A DNA stretch of 64,000 nt from an uncultured Eubacteriales bacterium (GTDB taxonomy: Bacteria > Bacillota > Clostridia > Oscillospirales > CAG-272). This document shows, in pieces, positions 7,973 to 16,935 of the stretch (the first letter of the stretch is position 1; the number at the start of each line of letters is the position of its first letter). Under the pieces are notes generated by a model. The model was not told the DNA's origin, did no database searches, and saw only the letters and a list, made by a program, of their open reading frames with translations. The DNA is taken from contig CAKRTQ010000003.1 in NCBI GenBank assembly GCA_934402395.1, positions 131,988 to 195,987 on the forward strand, read 5' to 3'. Both the position numbers and the translations under genes were made by a program.

Positions 7973-9349
7973 TTAATTTAAAGTAAATTCACTAACAGCA
8001 GTGGCGTCAAGTTTTTCTTTTCTTTCCATCGCCGTTTTGTATAATCGATCCTTGGCGTCTTCTTGAATTAGTTCAAATTTAATAACAAAGTTTTCTCCAT
8101 TTGATGCAATTATTTCAAATTCATTGTTCAAAGCCTGCTCATAAAAATACATAGAATCCTTTCCAGGGGCGGTGTATTTTACAATAGAACCGTTTTTTGC
8201 AACGTATGTAACTTTATTTTCGTTTATATTAAACGAGTTATCGGTTGGCATAAGGCCATAAATAACATTACAAAATTCTTGTTGCATGGTGGACATTATT
8301 TCACTGCTTTTTTGCCTTGTAACCTGTGATTCATACTCTATCATCTTATAAACGTCTTTACCGCTAGCAAAAGTAATATAATCATAACCGCCATGTAAAG
8401 GGTCAATTCCCATATATGGAACAAGTTCATTGTTAATGTATAAAAATTTTGCAGGGTTTCTAGCTGATTGAATCGCAGCAAGTGGCTTACCATTTTTGTC
8501 AGAAATTGTCATTGTTGAGTTTAAAAAAGTTTGAAGATAACCAGTAATGCCATATATGGCAACGTCTTCAGCTGTGCTAATACCTTTGTCCTTTATTTCT
8601 TTTTTTCTAGCAAAAATTGCATTATAAAGTTCTCGTTCAGTTTTGTAAGGGGAATCAATACTTGTTAAAAAACCAAAACCAGAAGCATCAAAGGTGTCTT
8701 TCATTATATCAGAGAAGTCAATTGTTTGCGCAACTCCTTTTCTATCTGTGTAAGTGAAAAGGTCTGGTGCTGTTTCAATCTCTGCATATTCAATGGTTGG
8801 TTTGCCACTATGGTAGGCTACCACGGCGTTGCCTTTGCCGTCTAGCTTTGCACCATTAAGGGTTACGCGTCCGTCATTTTCAAGGACAAGTTCTTGTTGT
8901 TTTCCGGTAACGGTTATTCCTGTTTTTGCGTCTGTGAAGGTAATATTGGTAACTTTTGTTACGTTGTTTTTGGAAATAATTGTGGAGCCGTTTGCATTTT
9001 CAGCATAACTAACAATTTTTTCATTTGGGGTACTAACAACGGTTGCAATATCTGTTGGCATTTCAACCTGTTCTTTAATCGTTTCGCCGTTCTCATTTTT
9101 GCGCATTGTGTAAGCTTTTCCGTCTTGCACAATAATCATTTTGCCGTCCTTGGATTTGTAAATTCCAGGTGGTTCGGTCGTACTACTGTTTATTATATTC
9201 GGAGCTGTTGTTTGTGCAGTGGCATCGCTATTGTCATATCCATTGCAACCGGAAAGGACGCACAACGCTGTAAGCAACAAAGCAACTGCCGAGGCAATTA
9301 TTTTGCTGTTTTTAAACTTGAATTTGAATTTTTCGTTTTTCACAGTCAC
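7973..9349 (-). CDS. AT-rich exported lipoprotein, function unknown (458 aa)
   Basis: Predicted surface lipoprotein: a Lys-rich N-terminus, a hydrophobic segment (IIASAVALLLTALCVLSGC) ending in the lipobox LSGC, then a Thr/Ser/Asn-rich linker and a long soluble domain with no motif I recognise. The longer frame begins with ATG at 9361, but the strong GGAGG (9355-9359) overlaps those first codons; GTG at 9347-9349, five bases after it, is the better start. Codon use is clearly different from all neighbours: A/T-ending codons and many Asn, Lys and Ile, where the neighbours are GC-rich. That points to recent acquisition, although no mobile element flanks it. A perfect TTGACA-17-TATAAT promoter and terminators on both sides make it a self-contained unit. 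Confidence 0.8.
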   Translation of the reverse strand: MTVKNEKFKFKFKNSKIIASAVALLLTALCVLSGCNGYDNSDATAQTTAPNIINSSTTEPPGIYKSKDGKMIIVQDGKAYTMRKNENGETIKEQVEMPTDIATVVSTPNEKIVSYAENANGSTIISKNNVTKVTNITFTDAKTGITVTGKQQELVLENDGRVTLNGAKLDGKGNAVVAYHSGKPTIEYAEIETAPDLFTYTDRKGVAQTIDFSDIMKDTFDASGFGFLTSIDSPYKTERELYNAIFARKKEIKDKGISTAEDVAIYGITGYLQTFLNSTMTISDKNGKPLAAIQSARNPAKFLYINNELVPYMGIDPLHGGYDYITFASGKDVYKMIEYESQVTRQKSSEIMSTMQQEFCNVIYGLMPTDNSFNINENKVTYVAKNGSIVKYTAPGKDSMYFYEQALNNEFEIIASNGENFVIKFELIQEDAKDRLYKTAMERKEKLDATAVSEFTLN

Positions 9350-9376
9350 ATTATCCTCCATTTGTTAACTGTTTAT

Positions 9377-9405
9377 ATTATATCATAGCGAAAAGATTTT
9401 GTCAA
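9377..9405 (-). promoter_or_regulatory. Consensus sigma-A promoter of the AT-rich lipoprotein gene
   Basis: TTGACA (9400-9405), 17 bases, TATAAT (9377-9382) on the minus strand, with an extended TGA just before the -10. Confidence 0.9.
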
Positions 9406-9483
9406 TCACTATTAACGAAAAAAATCAAAAAAACGGATTTATGCCGCAGTGTCCCCATAAAAAAACATTTTCAGCAGAAAGCA

Positions 9484-9517
9484 AACGAACCGCCGCGCCA
9501 AAGCGCGGCGGTTCGTT
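9484..9517. terminator. Strong hairpin terminator
   Basis: A perfect 15-bp stem (9484-9498 with 9503-9517, loop CAAA), GC-rich in the middle, T-rich beyond on both strands. It lies downstream of the DUF4430 lipoprotein gene (minus) and insulates the AT-rich gene. Confidence 0.85.
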
Positions 9518-9558
9518 GTTTTATATCACGCGGATATTACCGCCAACCAACTCGTAAG

Positions 9559-10047
9559 TTAAGGGGTAACGGTCTTTTCCTCGGTAACGAGTCTGTAAAC
9601 TATCTTGTCGCCGGGGTTCACCGTGGTGGTGATGGAGGTTCCCTTTTCGGGCTTGGCTCCGTTTACGGTCCAGTCAAAATATGTGTTTTTGAATGTCGCG
9701 GACTCGGCACTGCTGGATACGGTAGTGCTCTTCTCGGCTTTTGTTTCACCTTCAAATGTGATAGATGTGACGGAGCCGTCCTGAATGGCCTTATATGTGC
9801 CCTTTCTTTCGTTGATGAGAGCGATAAGAGCATCATTGACAGAGCAGCCGGCATTTACTTTAAGCTCGGATGCCTTAAGGAAGATAGTATCGGAGCCGTC
9901 GCTGTCGGTGTAGTACACCTCAACGGATACAACGATCTGATCCTTTTTATCGGAGGTGTCACCGTTATCGCATGAAATAAACATTGCGGAAAGTCCGGCA
10001 AGCACAAGCATTGCCATAACAAGTGAGATGATTCTTTTTGCTTTCAT
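9559..10047 (-). CDS. DUF4430-type exported lipoprotein (162 aa)
   Basis: A small exported protein with signal segment MKAKRIISLVMAMLVLAGLS and a Cys after FIS (a relaxed lipobox), an Asp/Lys-rich linker and one C-terminal domain ending FDWTVNGAKPEKGT...VNPGDKIVYRL. This order (WxVNG, then a final PGD-x-I-x-Y/W strand) is that of DUF4430, the domain related to transcobalamin/intrinsic-factor C-termini, often found in cobamide- or surface-ligand-binding lipoproteins; binding of any ligand here is inference. The open frame extends up to 10107, but that start overlaps the promoter -10, so translation must begin at ATG 10047 (or ATG 10059, whose Shine-Dalgarno is too close). Confidence 0.75.
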   Translation of the reverse strand: MKAKRIISLVMAMLVLAGLSAMFISCDNGDTSDKKDQIVVSVEVYYTDSDGSDTIFLKASELKVNAGCSVNDALIALINERKGTYKAIQDGSVTSITFEGETKAEKSTTVSSSAESATFKNTYFDWTVNGAKPEKGTSITTTVNPGDKIVYRLVTEEKTVTP

Positions 10048-10098
10048 TTTAAATACCATGCCTTTCTTGAGTTGAACGCTCAACTCGGTTCGATAGAA

Positions 10099-10127
10099 AT
10101 TATACAATGTCCGTGCCGTTTTGTCAA
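10099..10127 (-). promoter_or_regulatory. Consensus sigma-A promoter of the DUF4430 lipoprotein
   Basis: TTGACA (10122-10127), 17 bases, TATAAT (10099-10104) on the minus strand; start of transcription expected near 10092, which fixes the CDS start downstream of it. Confidence 0.92.
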
Positions 10128-10164
10128 TAGGATTAGTGCATATTTTACCTTTTTAACACAATGT

Positions 10165-12804
10165 TCATCTCAGCATTCTGAGCAAACGTCCGGAAAGGTC
10201 AAAGAGATCGATCCCCTCTCCCCATCCGCCCGGCAGCCATGCCACAAAGGTCTCGGGGGTCGTATCATCTGTGGTCTCCTCGGGAACAATACCCGAGCCG
10301 GGGAAATGAACATCGTCTATTATCCACGCGTCTCCGTCGGCGTGCTCGGTGCAAGCGTGGTTATACGGCAAACCGCTGCCGGAATGCTTTCCGAAGTATC
10401 TGCCGTTGCCGGAAAGGTACTGATAATACGGATAGTACTTGTTTGAATACGGCGTGATGCCGCCGGTCGCCTTTACACAGGTATACTGCGTATCGTTTAC
10501 ATAGACCTCGATCGGGAAATTGCGGTTAACAAGCACGAGCGGTCTCTGCACCAGATTTTCAACCGGGCACTTGTCGCACGCAACGCCGCCTGTAACTTCG
10601 TCAAATATGACCCAGATATGACGGTCGCACGATGTTGTCGGCTGTGTGCCGCGAAGAAAATATCCGGTCTCGGCGCAATTCCCTCTCGGGTCCGCGGCGC
10701 ACGCATCGGTCATGAGCTTGCCGGAATACTTGCAGTAGGTGCATTTGACGACATCATCAGAAACCGTGAAGGTCTTCAGCTTTTCACTGCCGCTGTCAAC
10801 GGCATCGAATATCGGCTGATGGATCTCCGTCATCATGGTGTTCCACACGATACCGGATGGGTTATCGCCCGGGATCGCTTTGGGGTATTCGTATCCGTAC
10901 CACACGCCGCAGATATAATAGGGCGAGTAGCCGATGAACCATCTGTCGTAGTTATCACCCGCAGAACCGGTCTTGGCGGCAAGTTCTATCTTTGAATCGA
11001 GCTTGATATATCCGCTGTGCGCCACAACGTTCTGCATGAGCTTTGTCATTATCGACGATGTCGCCTCGCTGAGTGCAACGGTTCCCTTATAGTCATTCTG
11101 CAAGATGGTGTTACCGGCACTGTCAAGCACCTTGAGATACGAATGAGATTCATTATAAACGCCGTGATTGGCAAAGATCGAATACGCCGCCGTCATCTCA
11201 CGTACGGTAAGACCGTAGTTGAGCTGTCCGAGCGCAAGAGCGGCATAGCCTTTGTCTGTAAGCGTTCTGCCGCTTTCGAGAGTCCGCGACTCAATAAGAT
11301 TGTCAAGCTGAAGCGTATCGTGACAAAAACGGAACGAATAGTCAAGCCCGAGAAGGTCAAGGACCTTCAGCGACACAGTGTTGAGTGAGTTTTCGACCGA
11401 GTACTTGATATTGGTAAGTCCGCGGTAATAGTAGTCGAAGTTTTTCGGCCATGCAGTATCGTTTGTAAAGGTAAACGGGGTATCGTCAAACACGGAAGCG
11501 TAGGTTATGAGTCCGCGCTCTATTGCGGGAGCATAAACCGCCAGAGGCTTTATCGACGAACCGGGCGAACGCTTTGTATACGTTGCGTAGCTCTGAATAC
11601 GGTTGCCGGTTTTTTCGCCGCGCGCTCCGACGACGCCGAGGATATCGCCCGTGTCGGGATCGATAACGATTGCGGACGACTGAGCGGGTATGCCCGACTT
11701 GTTCTCGGGGAAGTTGGAATCGTCGATATAGGTCTTTTCAAGAATGCTCTGAATACGGTCATCGACCAGCAGATATATCTGCCAACCGCTGTTGTACACT
11801 TTGAGCGCCGCCATCTCGCGCGACACCTTGTACTGCTCGGCATAGTCGCTGATTATATCCTCGATAGCCATGTCTGTATACCATGAGTTCACATTTATCT
11901 CGCGGGTGTCGTCATGGATATTCAGGACAAGCTCCTTATCGTATGCCTCGTCATATTCGCGCTTGTTGATAGCGCCCTGTTCAAGCATCAAGTCAAGCAC
12001 GGTATTTCGCCTCTCGCGGTTATCGTCGGGATGCGTTATCGGGTTGTACTTTGCTGGGTTTTTGGTGATCGATGCTATTGCCGCGCACTCAATAAGCGTA
12101 AGCTCGCTCACGTCCTTATCGAAGTATTTGTTCGCAGCCGCCTGAACGCCGTAACAGCCCGAGCCGAGGTTTATTATATTGAGATACAGCTCGAGTATCT
12201 CTTCTTTCTCCATCTTTTTCTCAAGGTCGAGAGCCCATAGAATCTCCTGTATCTTACGCTGGATCTTATACGAATCATCGCCGCTTACGTTTTTTATCAG
12301 CTGCTGTGTCAGCGTAGATCCGCCGTAGCTCGAACTGTCAAATCCCAGGAAGAAGTTGGCGCCAGCCTTGATGGTACGCAGCCAGTCAACACCGTCATGT
12401 GTACGGAAACGCTTGTCCTCGACCGCGATAAACGCATTCTGAAGGTTCATCGGTATTTTGTCATACTCTATAAAAATGCTGTTTTTCGGACCGTAAAGAC
12501 GCTCGTTTTCAAGCTCTACCGCCTCGCCGACGCGGTTTGAACGGTCGGTGAAATTATAGCGGTAAACACGCGTGGTCGTTGAGGTATTGAAGTCAAGCTT
12601 GTACTGAGAAACATCGACCTCAGTCTGCACGTAGTTCTTTATATAAATGGTAAACGCGCACGCCACGATGATCCCCGTGAGCGCGCAGATGAGCAGGAAT
12701 GTCACCAGCACATTTATAAAACCGCGGAAAAACAGCCCCGCGCCGTGTATGAAGATTTTTCCTGCTTTTTTCAGTTCATCACGCCAGTTTATATCTTTTT
12801 GCAT
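10165..12804 (-). CDS. Class A penicillin-binding protein (PBP1A-type) with Cys-rich C-terminal extension
   Basis: Bifunctional peptidoglycan synthase. A cytoplasmic stub and one membrane helix (about 28-52) lead into the GT51 glycosyltransferase: catalytic Glu in VEDKRFRTHDG (about 128-138), GGSTLTQQLIKN (161-172), ELYLNIINLG (205-214). The transpeptidase has SSIK (416-419), SLN (473-475) and KTGS (611-614). After about residue 685 come some 195 residues with at least nine Cys, including CTYC and CDKC pairs, an extension I do not recognise. ATG at 12802-12804 is chosen over an upstream TTG because GAAGGG lies six bases before it. Divergent from the BofC-like gene. Likely a housekeeping cell-wall enzyme, 879 residues. 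Confidence 0.95.
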   Translation of the reverse strand: MQKDINWRDELKKAGKIFIHGAGLFFRGFINVLVTFLLICALTGIIVACAFTIYIKNYVQTEVDVSQYKLDFNTSTTTRVYRYNFTDRSNRVGEAVELENERLYGPKNSIFIEYDKIPMNLQNAFIAVEDKRFRTHDGVDWLRTIKAGANFFLGFDSSSYGGSTLTQQLIKNVSGDDSYKIQRKIQEILWALDLEKKMEKEEILELYLNIINLGSGCYGVQAAANKYFDKDVSELTLIECAAIASITKNPAKYNPITHPDDNRERRNTVLDLMLEQGAINKREYDEAYDKELVLNIHDDTREINVNSWYTDMAIEDIISDYAEQYKVSREMAALKVYNSGWQIYLLVDDRIQSILEKTYIDDSNFPENKSGIPAQSSAIVIDPDTGDILGVVGARGEKTGNRIQSYATYTKRSPGSSIKPLAVYAPAIERGLITYASVFDDTPFTFTNDTAWPKNFDYYYRGLTNIKYSVENSLNTVSLKVLDLLGLDYSFRFCHDTLQLDNLIESRTLESGRTLTDKGYAALALGQLNYGLTVREMTAAYSIFANHGVYNESHSYLKVLDSAGNTILQNDYKGTVALSEATSSIMTKLMQNVVAHSGYIKLDSKIELAAKTGSAGDNYDRWFIGYSPYYICGVWYGYEYPKAIPGDNPSGIVWNTMMTEIHQPIFDAVDSGSEKLKTFTVSDDVVKCTYCKYSGKLMTDACAADPRGNCAETGYFLRGTQPTTSCDRHIWVIFDEVTGGVACDKCPVENLVQRPLVLVNRNFPIEVYVNDTQYTCVKATGGITPYSNKYYPYYQYLSGNGRYFGKHSGSGLPYNHACTEHADGDAWIIDDVHFPGSGIVPEETTDDTTPETFVAWLPGGWGEGIDLFDLSGRLLRMLR

Positions 12805-12945
12805 CGAATACCCTTCATTTTTTTGTATACGTTCTTTTTGCGTCCGCAAGGGACGAAATGTACTTCAGTATATTTTACCACCGTTATTTGAATATAATGT
12901 GAATTGCGGACAATAATAATGAAAAACAAAAGGAGCCATAAGATA

Positions 12946-13347
12946 ATGAAGAAAAAATTGCTGACAGCCGTTTCCGCCGCAGCCGCGCTGTCACTCGCTC
13001 TGTCAATTGCAGCGGTCATAATTTGCTCCAACGCCTTTTCATCGGCATCGCGCGGCGATGCAGCCGCAAGTCTTCAGCCTGAAGCCCCAGGTACCGAAAA
13101 AGCTCCCGCAGCAACAGATACCGCCACCGATCCGGCTGAAAGCGCGGGATCATACGGTGATGACGCTTATCTGCTGATCTGCAGCAACGGGATCCTACGC
13201 GCGCTTGACGGCAAAGGGACCGAACTTCTTTCAACGAAGATCGACATCGAGCTTCTTTCAGACAGCGAACGCGAGCGTCTTGAGCACGGTATCATCATTG
13301 CCGGCAGGTCTGCCCTGCGCGATGCGATCGACGACCTGACCCGCTGA
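12946..13347 (+). CDS. Exported protein with BofC C-terminal-like domain (133 aa)
   Basis: An N-terminal signal anchor (MKKKLLTAVSAAAALSLALS), a low-complexity Ala/Pro/Thr linker (about 35-70), then a compact domain of about 60 residues: a YLLI-x-SNG-I strand, TKIDIELLSDSERERLEHGI, and a final helix RSALRDAIDDL. The pattern (strand with 'NG', 'T-x-I-x-x-x-L', 'dxexLxxGI', 'ELxxxLEDL') matches the C-terminal domain of BofC, which in Bacillus inhibits SpoIVB in the intermembrane space of the forespore. Whether this protein has a sporulation role is unknown; no spoIVB is nearby. AGGAG is ten bases before ATG 12946. It ends one base from the convergent dnaE. Confidence 0.7.
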   Translation: MKKKLLTAVSAAAALSLALSIAAVIICSNAFSSASRGDAAASLQPEAPGTEKAPAATDTATDPAESAGSYGDDAYLLICSNGILRALDGKGTELLSTKIDIELLSDSERERLEHGIIIAGRSALRDAIDDLTR

Positions 13348-13348
13348 T

Positions 13349-16300
13349 TCAGCGAAGCACGATACTCTCTTCGCCGGCGACATCGCACAGCTCGCGGACA
13401 AGGCAGCCGGATACATCCGCGCCCGTTGAAGAATTTTCGTATTTCTTCTCGTCGGCATAATAGAAAACGGTTTTGAGATCACCGTCAAATATTCCGACCA
13501 GATTTGCACATTTTCTGTATATCAGGCTGTCGCGCGACGGCACCCTGATATACAGAACCTCCGCCCGCTTGCGGACATCCGGCTTTTTTGCCGGCACTTT
13601 TTTTGTTTCTGCAGCGGATAATGCCGCAGCTTCGCTTGGTTCGATTGGACGGTATCTTTCATCCGGCACGAGCGGAGCAATAAAATTCAACAATATTCTG
13701 ACCTCATTACCATCACGCCCGTCTCTCAGCGAAAGCGTTCCCTTTACATAAACGGCTTCGCCCTCACGTATCAGCCCACTGTATTTGTCATAGCTTTTTG
13801 CAAAAGCGATAACTTCAATGCTTCCGAAGCTGTCGTCAAGGCGGAAAAACGCCATGACATCTCCGCTGCGCGTTGTCTTGCGCGTGACAGATGAGATCAT
13901 TCCGGCTGCAGTCACAGGCTGCTTGTCCGAAAAGCGAGGCGGTGCGGCAGATTCGTCATCATCCCCCGTCTGCGCCAGTTCGCCGAGAGGGACCGGGCTC
14001 AACGCGGCAATGTTTTTTGAATAACCGTCAAGAACATGACCGGAAAAGCACATTCCGGCACTTTCTTTTTCATATTCGAGCAGCTGGCGCAGAGGGTACT
14101 CGGGTATGTCGGGATAAATGCAAAGTCTGTTGCTGTCACCTTCACCGGCTCCCGCCAGCGAAAACATATCAAGCTGTCCTTCAAGATTTTTTCTTCCGCG
14201 GTCGGCAAGTGCCGCCAATGCGGGAGTCAACGCTTCGACCATGCGCGAGCGAAAGATGCCGAACGAATCAAATGCTCCCGCTTTTATCATGGTCTCGATC
14301 ATGCGTCTGTTCAGCTCACCGCCGCTCATGCGCGTCAAAAAATCGTCCGGATCGCGGAAGGCACCGTTTTTTTCACGCTCGCGTACAAGAGAATCCACAA
14401 ACTGCCTGCCGACATTCTTGACGCCGAGAAGACCGAAGGTTATATTCTTTCCGCTGACGTGAAATTCCGCATATCCGGCATTTACATCGGGGGGCAACAC
14501 ACGGATGCCGAGCTTTCCCGCCTCGGCTATATACTGCGCGGTCTTTGCCTGATCGCCCAGAACAGAGCTGAGCAACGCGCAGAGATATTCGCGGGGATAA
14601 TGCGCCTTGAGATATGCCGTGCGGAATGAGATCACCGCATATGCTGCCGCATGGCTTTTGTTGAATGCATATCCCGCAAAGCTTGCCATATCGTCAAACA
14701 AAGCTTCGGCACCTTCCGGAGTCATGCCGCGTTCGACCGCTCCGCGCGTGAATTCATCTCTTTCGGCTTCAAGAGCCGATGCTTTCTTTTTCGACATTGC
14801 GCGCCGAACAACATCCGCGCGTCCGAGCGTGTAGCCCGCCATTATGCGGAATATGCTCATGACCTGTTCCTGATACACTATGCATCCGTATGTCTCCGCA
14901 AGCACCGGGCGCAGCAGCTCGGAAGGATACACGACCGAAGACGGGTCATTCTTCCCCGCAATATATTTCGGTATCGAATCCATCGGTCCCGGCCGGAAAA
15001 GCGCTATCGCCGCCAGTATATCGTCGATCGTCTGCGGCTCGAGACCGGTAAGCATTGCGCGCATTCCCGGCGATTCGAGCTGAAATACTCCGAGAGTCTG
15101 CCCGCGCGATATAAGCGCATATGTCGCGCGGTCGGTCATATCGACCGATTCAAGATCGAAGCCGGGCTCGCGCTCCTTTATCTGGCGCACCGCACAATCG
15201 ATAATGGTGAGATACCGCAGCGCGAGAAAGTCAAACTTCAGAAGTCCGAGAGATGCTACGGTATCCATGTCATACTGAGTTATGACCGCGCCGTTGCTGA
15301 CAGAAAGCGGAACGCTGTCGGTAACCGGGTCCTCGGTTATGACAACGCCGGCTGCGTGGATCGACACGTTGCGCGGCATTCCTTCAAGCGCGCGCGCTGT
15401 ATCGATGAGCTCGCGCATTTTCGATGAGGAATCGTATTTTTCCCTCAATTCCTCATTTTCAAGCGCGGCGTCAAGCGTCACGCCGATTTCGCGCGGAACA
15501 AGCTTGGCTACCTCGTCGACATCCTGATAAGGAAGCCCCATGACACGTCCGACGTCCCGTATGACTGCCCGCGCAGCCATTGTTCCGAATGTGATTATCT
15601 GCGACACGCGGTCGTCTCCATAGCGTTCCTTTACGTATTTCAGCACCTCGTCCCTGCGTTCGTAGCAAAAATCGATATCGATATCCGGCATACTTACGCG
15701 TTCGGGGTTGAGAAAGCGTTCAAACAGCAACCCGAAGCGAAGCGGGTCGATCCCTGTGATCCCTGTAAGATATGCGGTAAGGCTTCCGGCTCCCGATCCG
15801 CGTCCGGGTCCTACCGGGATACCGTTCTTTTTGGCATACCCGACATAATCCGCCACGATCAGAAAATAGTCGGAATACCCCATGCTTTTTATCACGGACA
15901 GCTCATAATCAAGCCGTTCGCGATATTCGGATATCTCATGACCCGCGCACGGGATCTTTCCCGATGCCGCGAGACCCTCAAGCCCCAGATAAGCTGTTTC
16001 CCGCAGTTTTTCATCGGCTTTTTGCCTGTTTCCGCGATAAAACGATGGCAGAAGTATTCTGCCGAAGGTAAATTCAAAATTGCAACGCTCGGCGATACGC
16101 TCGGTGTTTTCGACGGCGCCGTCATACGATCCGAACAGCGCACGCATTTCATCGGTGGATTTATAATAAAATTCATCGGTCTCAAATCCAACACGCTTGC
16201 CGTCAGCCATGGTCGAACCCGTCTGGATACACATGAGCACCGACTGGACGGATGCATCGCTTCGCTTTATATAGTGAACATCGTTTGTCGCAACCATTCC

Positions 16301-16906
16301 TATGCCGCACTCTCCGGCAATACGTGCAAGAGAGGGCAATATCTGACGCTGTTCGGCGATGCCGTGGTTCTGAAGCTCGATGAAGAAATTGTCCCTGCCG
16401 AATATTTTGGCATATTTTTCAGCCGCCCTGCGCGCACCCTCAACATCACCGCCGACAAGCCGAGAGGGTATTTCGCCCGCAAGACATGCGGAAAGTGCTA
16501 TAAGCCCTTCGTGATATCTCATCAGCAGTTCATCGTCAACACGCGGGCGCGAATAAAAACCTTCGGTAAATCCGAGGGAAACGAGTTTGATAAGATTTTT
16601 ATATCCCGTTTCATTCTCGCAGAGAAGAACGAGATGATGAGCGGCGTTTTCGCGTCCGGGGAGCTTTTCAAATCTTGAACGCGGGGCAACATATACCTCA
16701 CAGCCTATTATCGGCTTCACTCCCGCATCGCGGCAGGCACGGAAAAAAGCCACGGCGCCGTACATCGCACCATGGTCGGTAAGCGCAACAGCGGTATGCC
16801 CCGCCGCCGCCGCCGCCTTGGGTATATCCGTTATTCTGCACGCCCCGTCAAGCAGACTGTACTCGCTGTGCAGATGCAAATGAACAAAGCCGGACACTGT
16901 ATTCAC
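13349..16906 (-). CDS. dnaE: DNA polymerase III subunit alpha DnaE
   Basis: Replicative C-family polymerase, 1185 residues, of the DnaE1 type: an N-terminal PHP domain beginning FVHLHLHSEYSLLDGACRI, the polymerase core with GPGRGSGAGSLTAYLTGIT and the catalytic PDIDIDF, FNKSHAAAYA in the fingers, a C-terminal helix-hairpin-helix and an OB-fold (VTAAGMISSV...FFRLDD). Start is GTG; GTG 16906 is given, but GTG 16897, better spaced from AAAGGG, is equally possible. In many Clostridia dnaE follows whiA, as here (30 bases apart). Confidence 0.97.
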   Translation of the reverse strand: MNTVSGFVHLHLHSEYSLLDGACRITDIPKAAAAAGHTAVALTDHGAMYGAVAFFRACRDAGVKPIIGCEVYVAPRSRFEKLPGRENAAHHLVLLCENETGYKNLIKLVSLGFTEGFYSRPRVDDELLMRYHEGLIALSACLAGEIPSRLVGGDVEGARRAAEKYAKIFGRDNFFIELQNHGIAEQRQILPSLARIAGECGIGMVATNDVHYIKRSDASVQSVLMCIQTGSTMADGKRVGFETDEFYYKSTDEMRALFGSYDGAVENTERIAERCNFEFTFGRILLPSFYRGNRQKADEKLRETAYLGLEGLAASGKIPCAGHEISEYRERLDYELSVIKSMGYSDYFLIVADYVGYAKKNGIPVGPGRGSGAGSLTAYLTGITGIDPLRFGLLFERFLNPERVSMPDIDIDFCYERRDEVLKYVKERYGDDRVSQIITFGTMAARAVIRDVGRVMGLPYQDVDEVAKLVPREIGVTLDAALENEELREKYDSSSKMRELIDTARALEGMPRNVSIHAAGVVITEDPVTDSVPLSVSNGAVITQYDMDTVASLGLLKFDFLALRYLTIIDCAVRQIKEREPGFDLESVDMTDRATYALISRGQTLGVFQLESPGMRAMLTGLEPQTIDDILAAIALFRPGPMDSIPKYIAGKNDPSSVVYPSELLRPVLAETYGCIVYQEQVMSIFRIMAGYTLGRADVVRRAMSKKKASALEAERDEFTRGAVERGMTPEGAEALFDDMASFAGYAFNKSHAAAYAVISFRTAYLKAHYPREYLCALLSSVLGDQAKTAQYIAEAGKLGIRVLPPDVNAGYAEFHVSGKNITFGLLGVKNVGRQFVDSLVREREKNGAFRDPDDFLTRMSGGELNRRMIETMIKAGAFDSFGIFRSRMVEALTPALAALADRGRKNLEGQLDMFSLAGAGEGDSNRLCIYPDIPEYPLRQLLEYEKESAGMCFSGHVLDGYSKNIAALSPVPLGELAQTGDDDESAAPPRFSDKQPVTAAGMISSVTRKTTRSGDVMAFFRLDDSFGSIEVIAFAKSYDKYSGLIREGEAVYVKGTLSLRDGRDGNEVRILLNFIAPLVPDERYRPIEPSEAAALSAAETKKVPAKKPDVRKRAEVLYIRVPSRDSLIYRKCANLVGIFDGDLKTVFYYADEKKYENSSTGADVSGCLVRELCDVAGEESIVLR

Positions 16907-16935
16907 CGCCCTTTCAACAACATTTTTTAATTATT

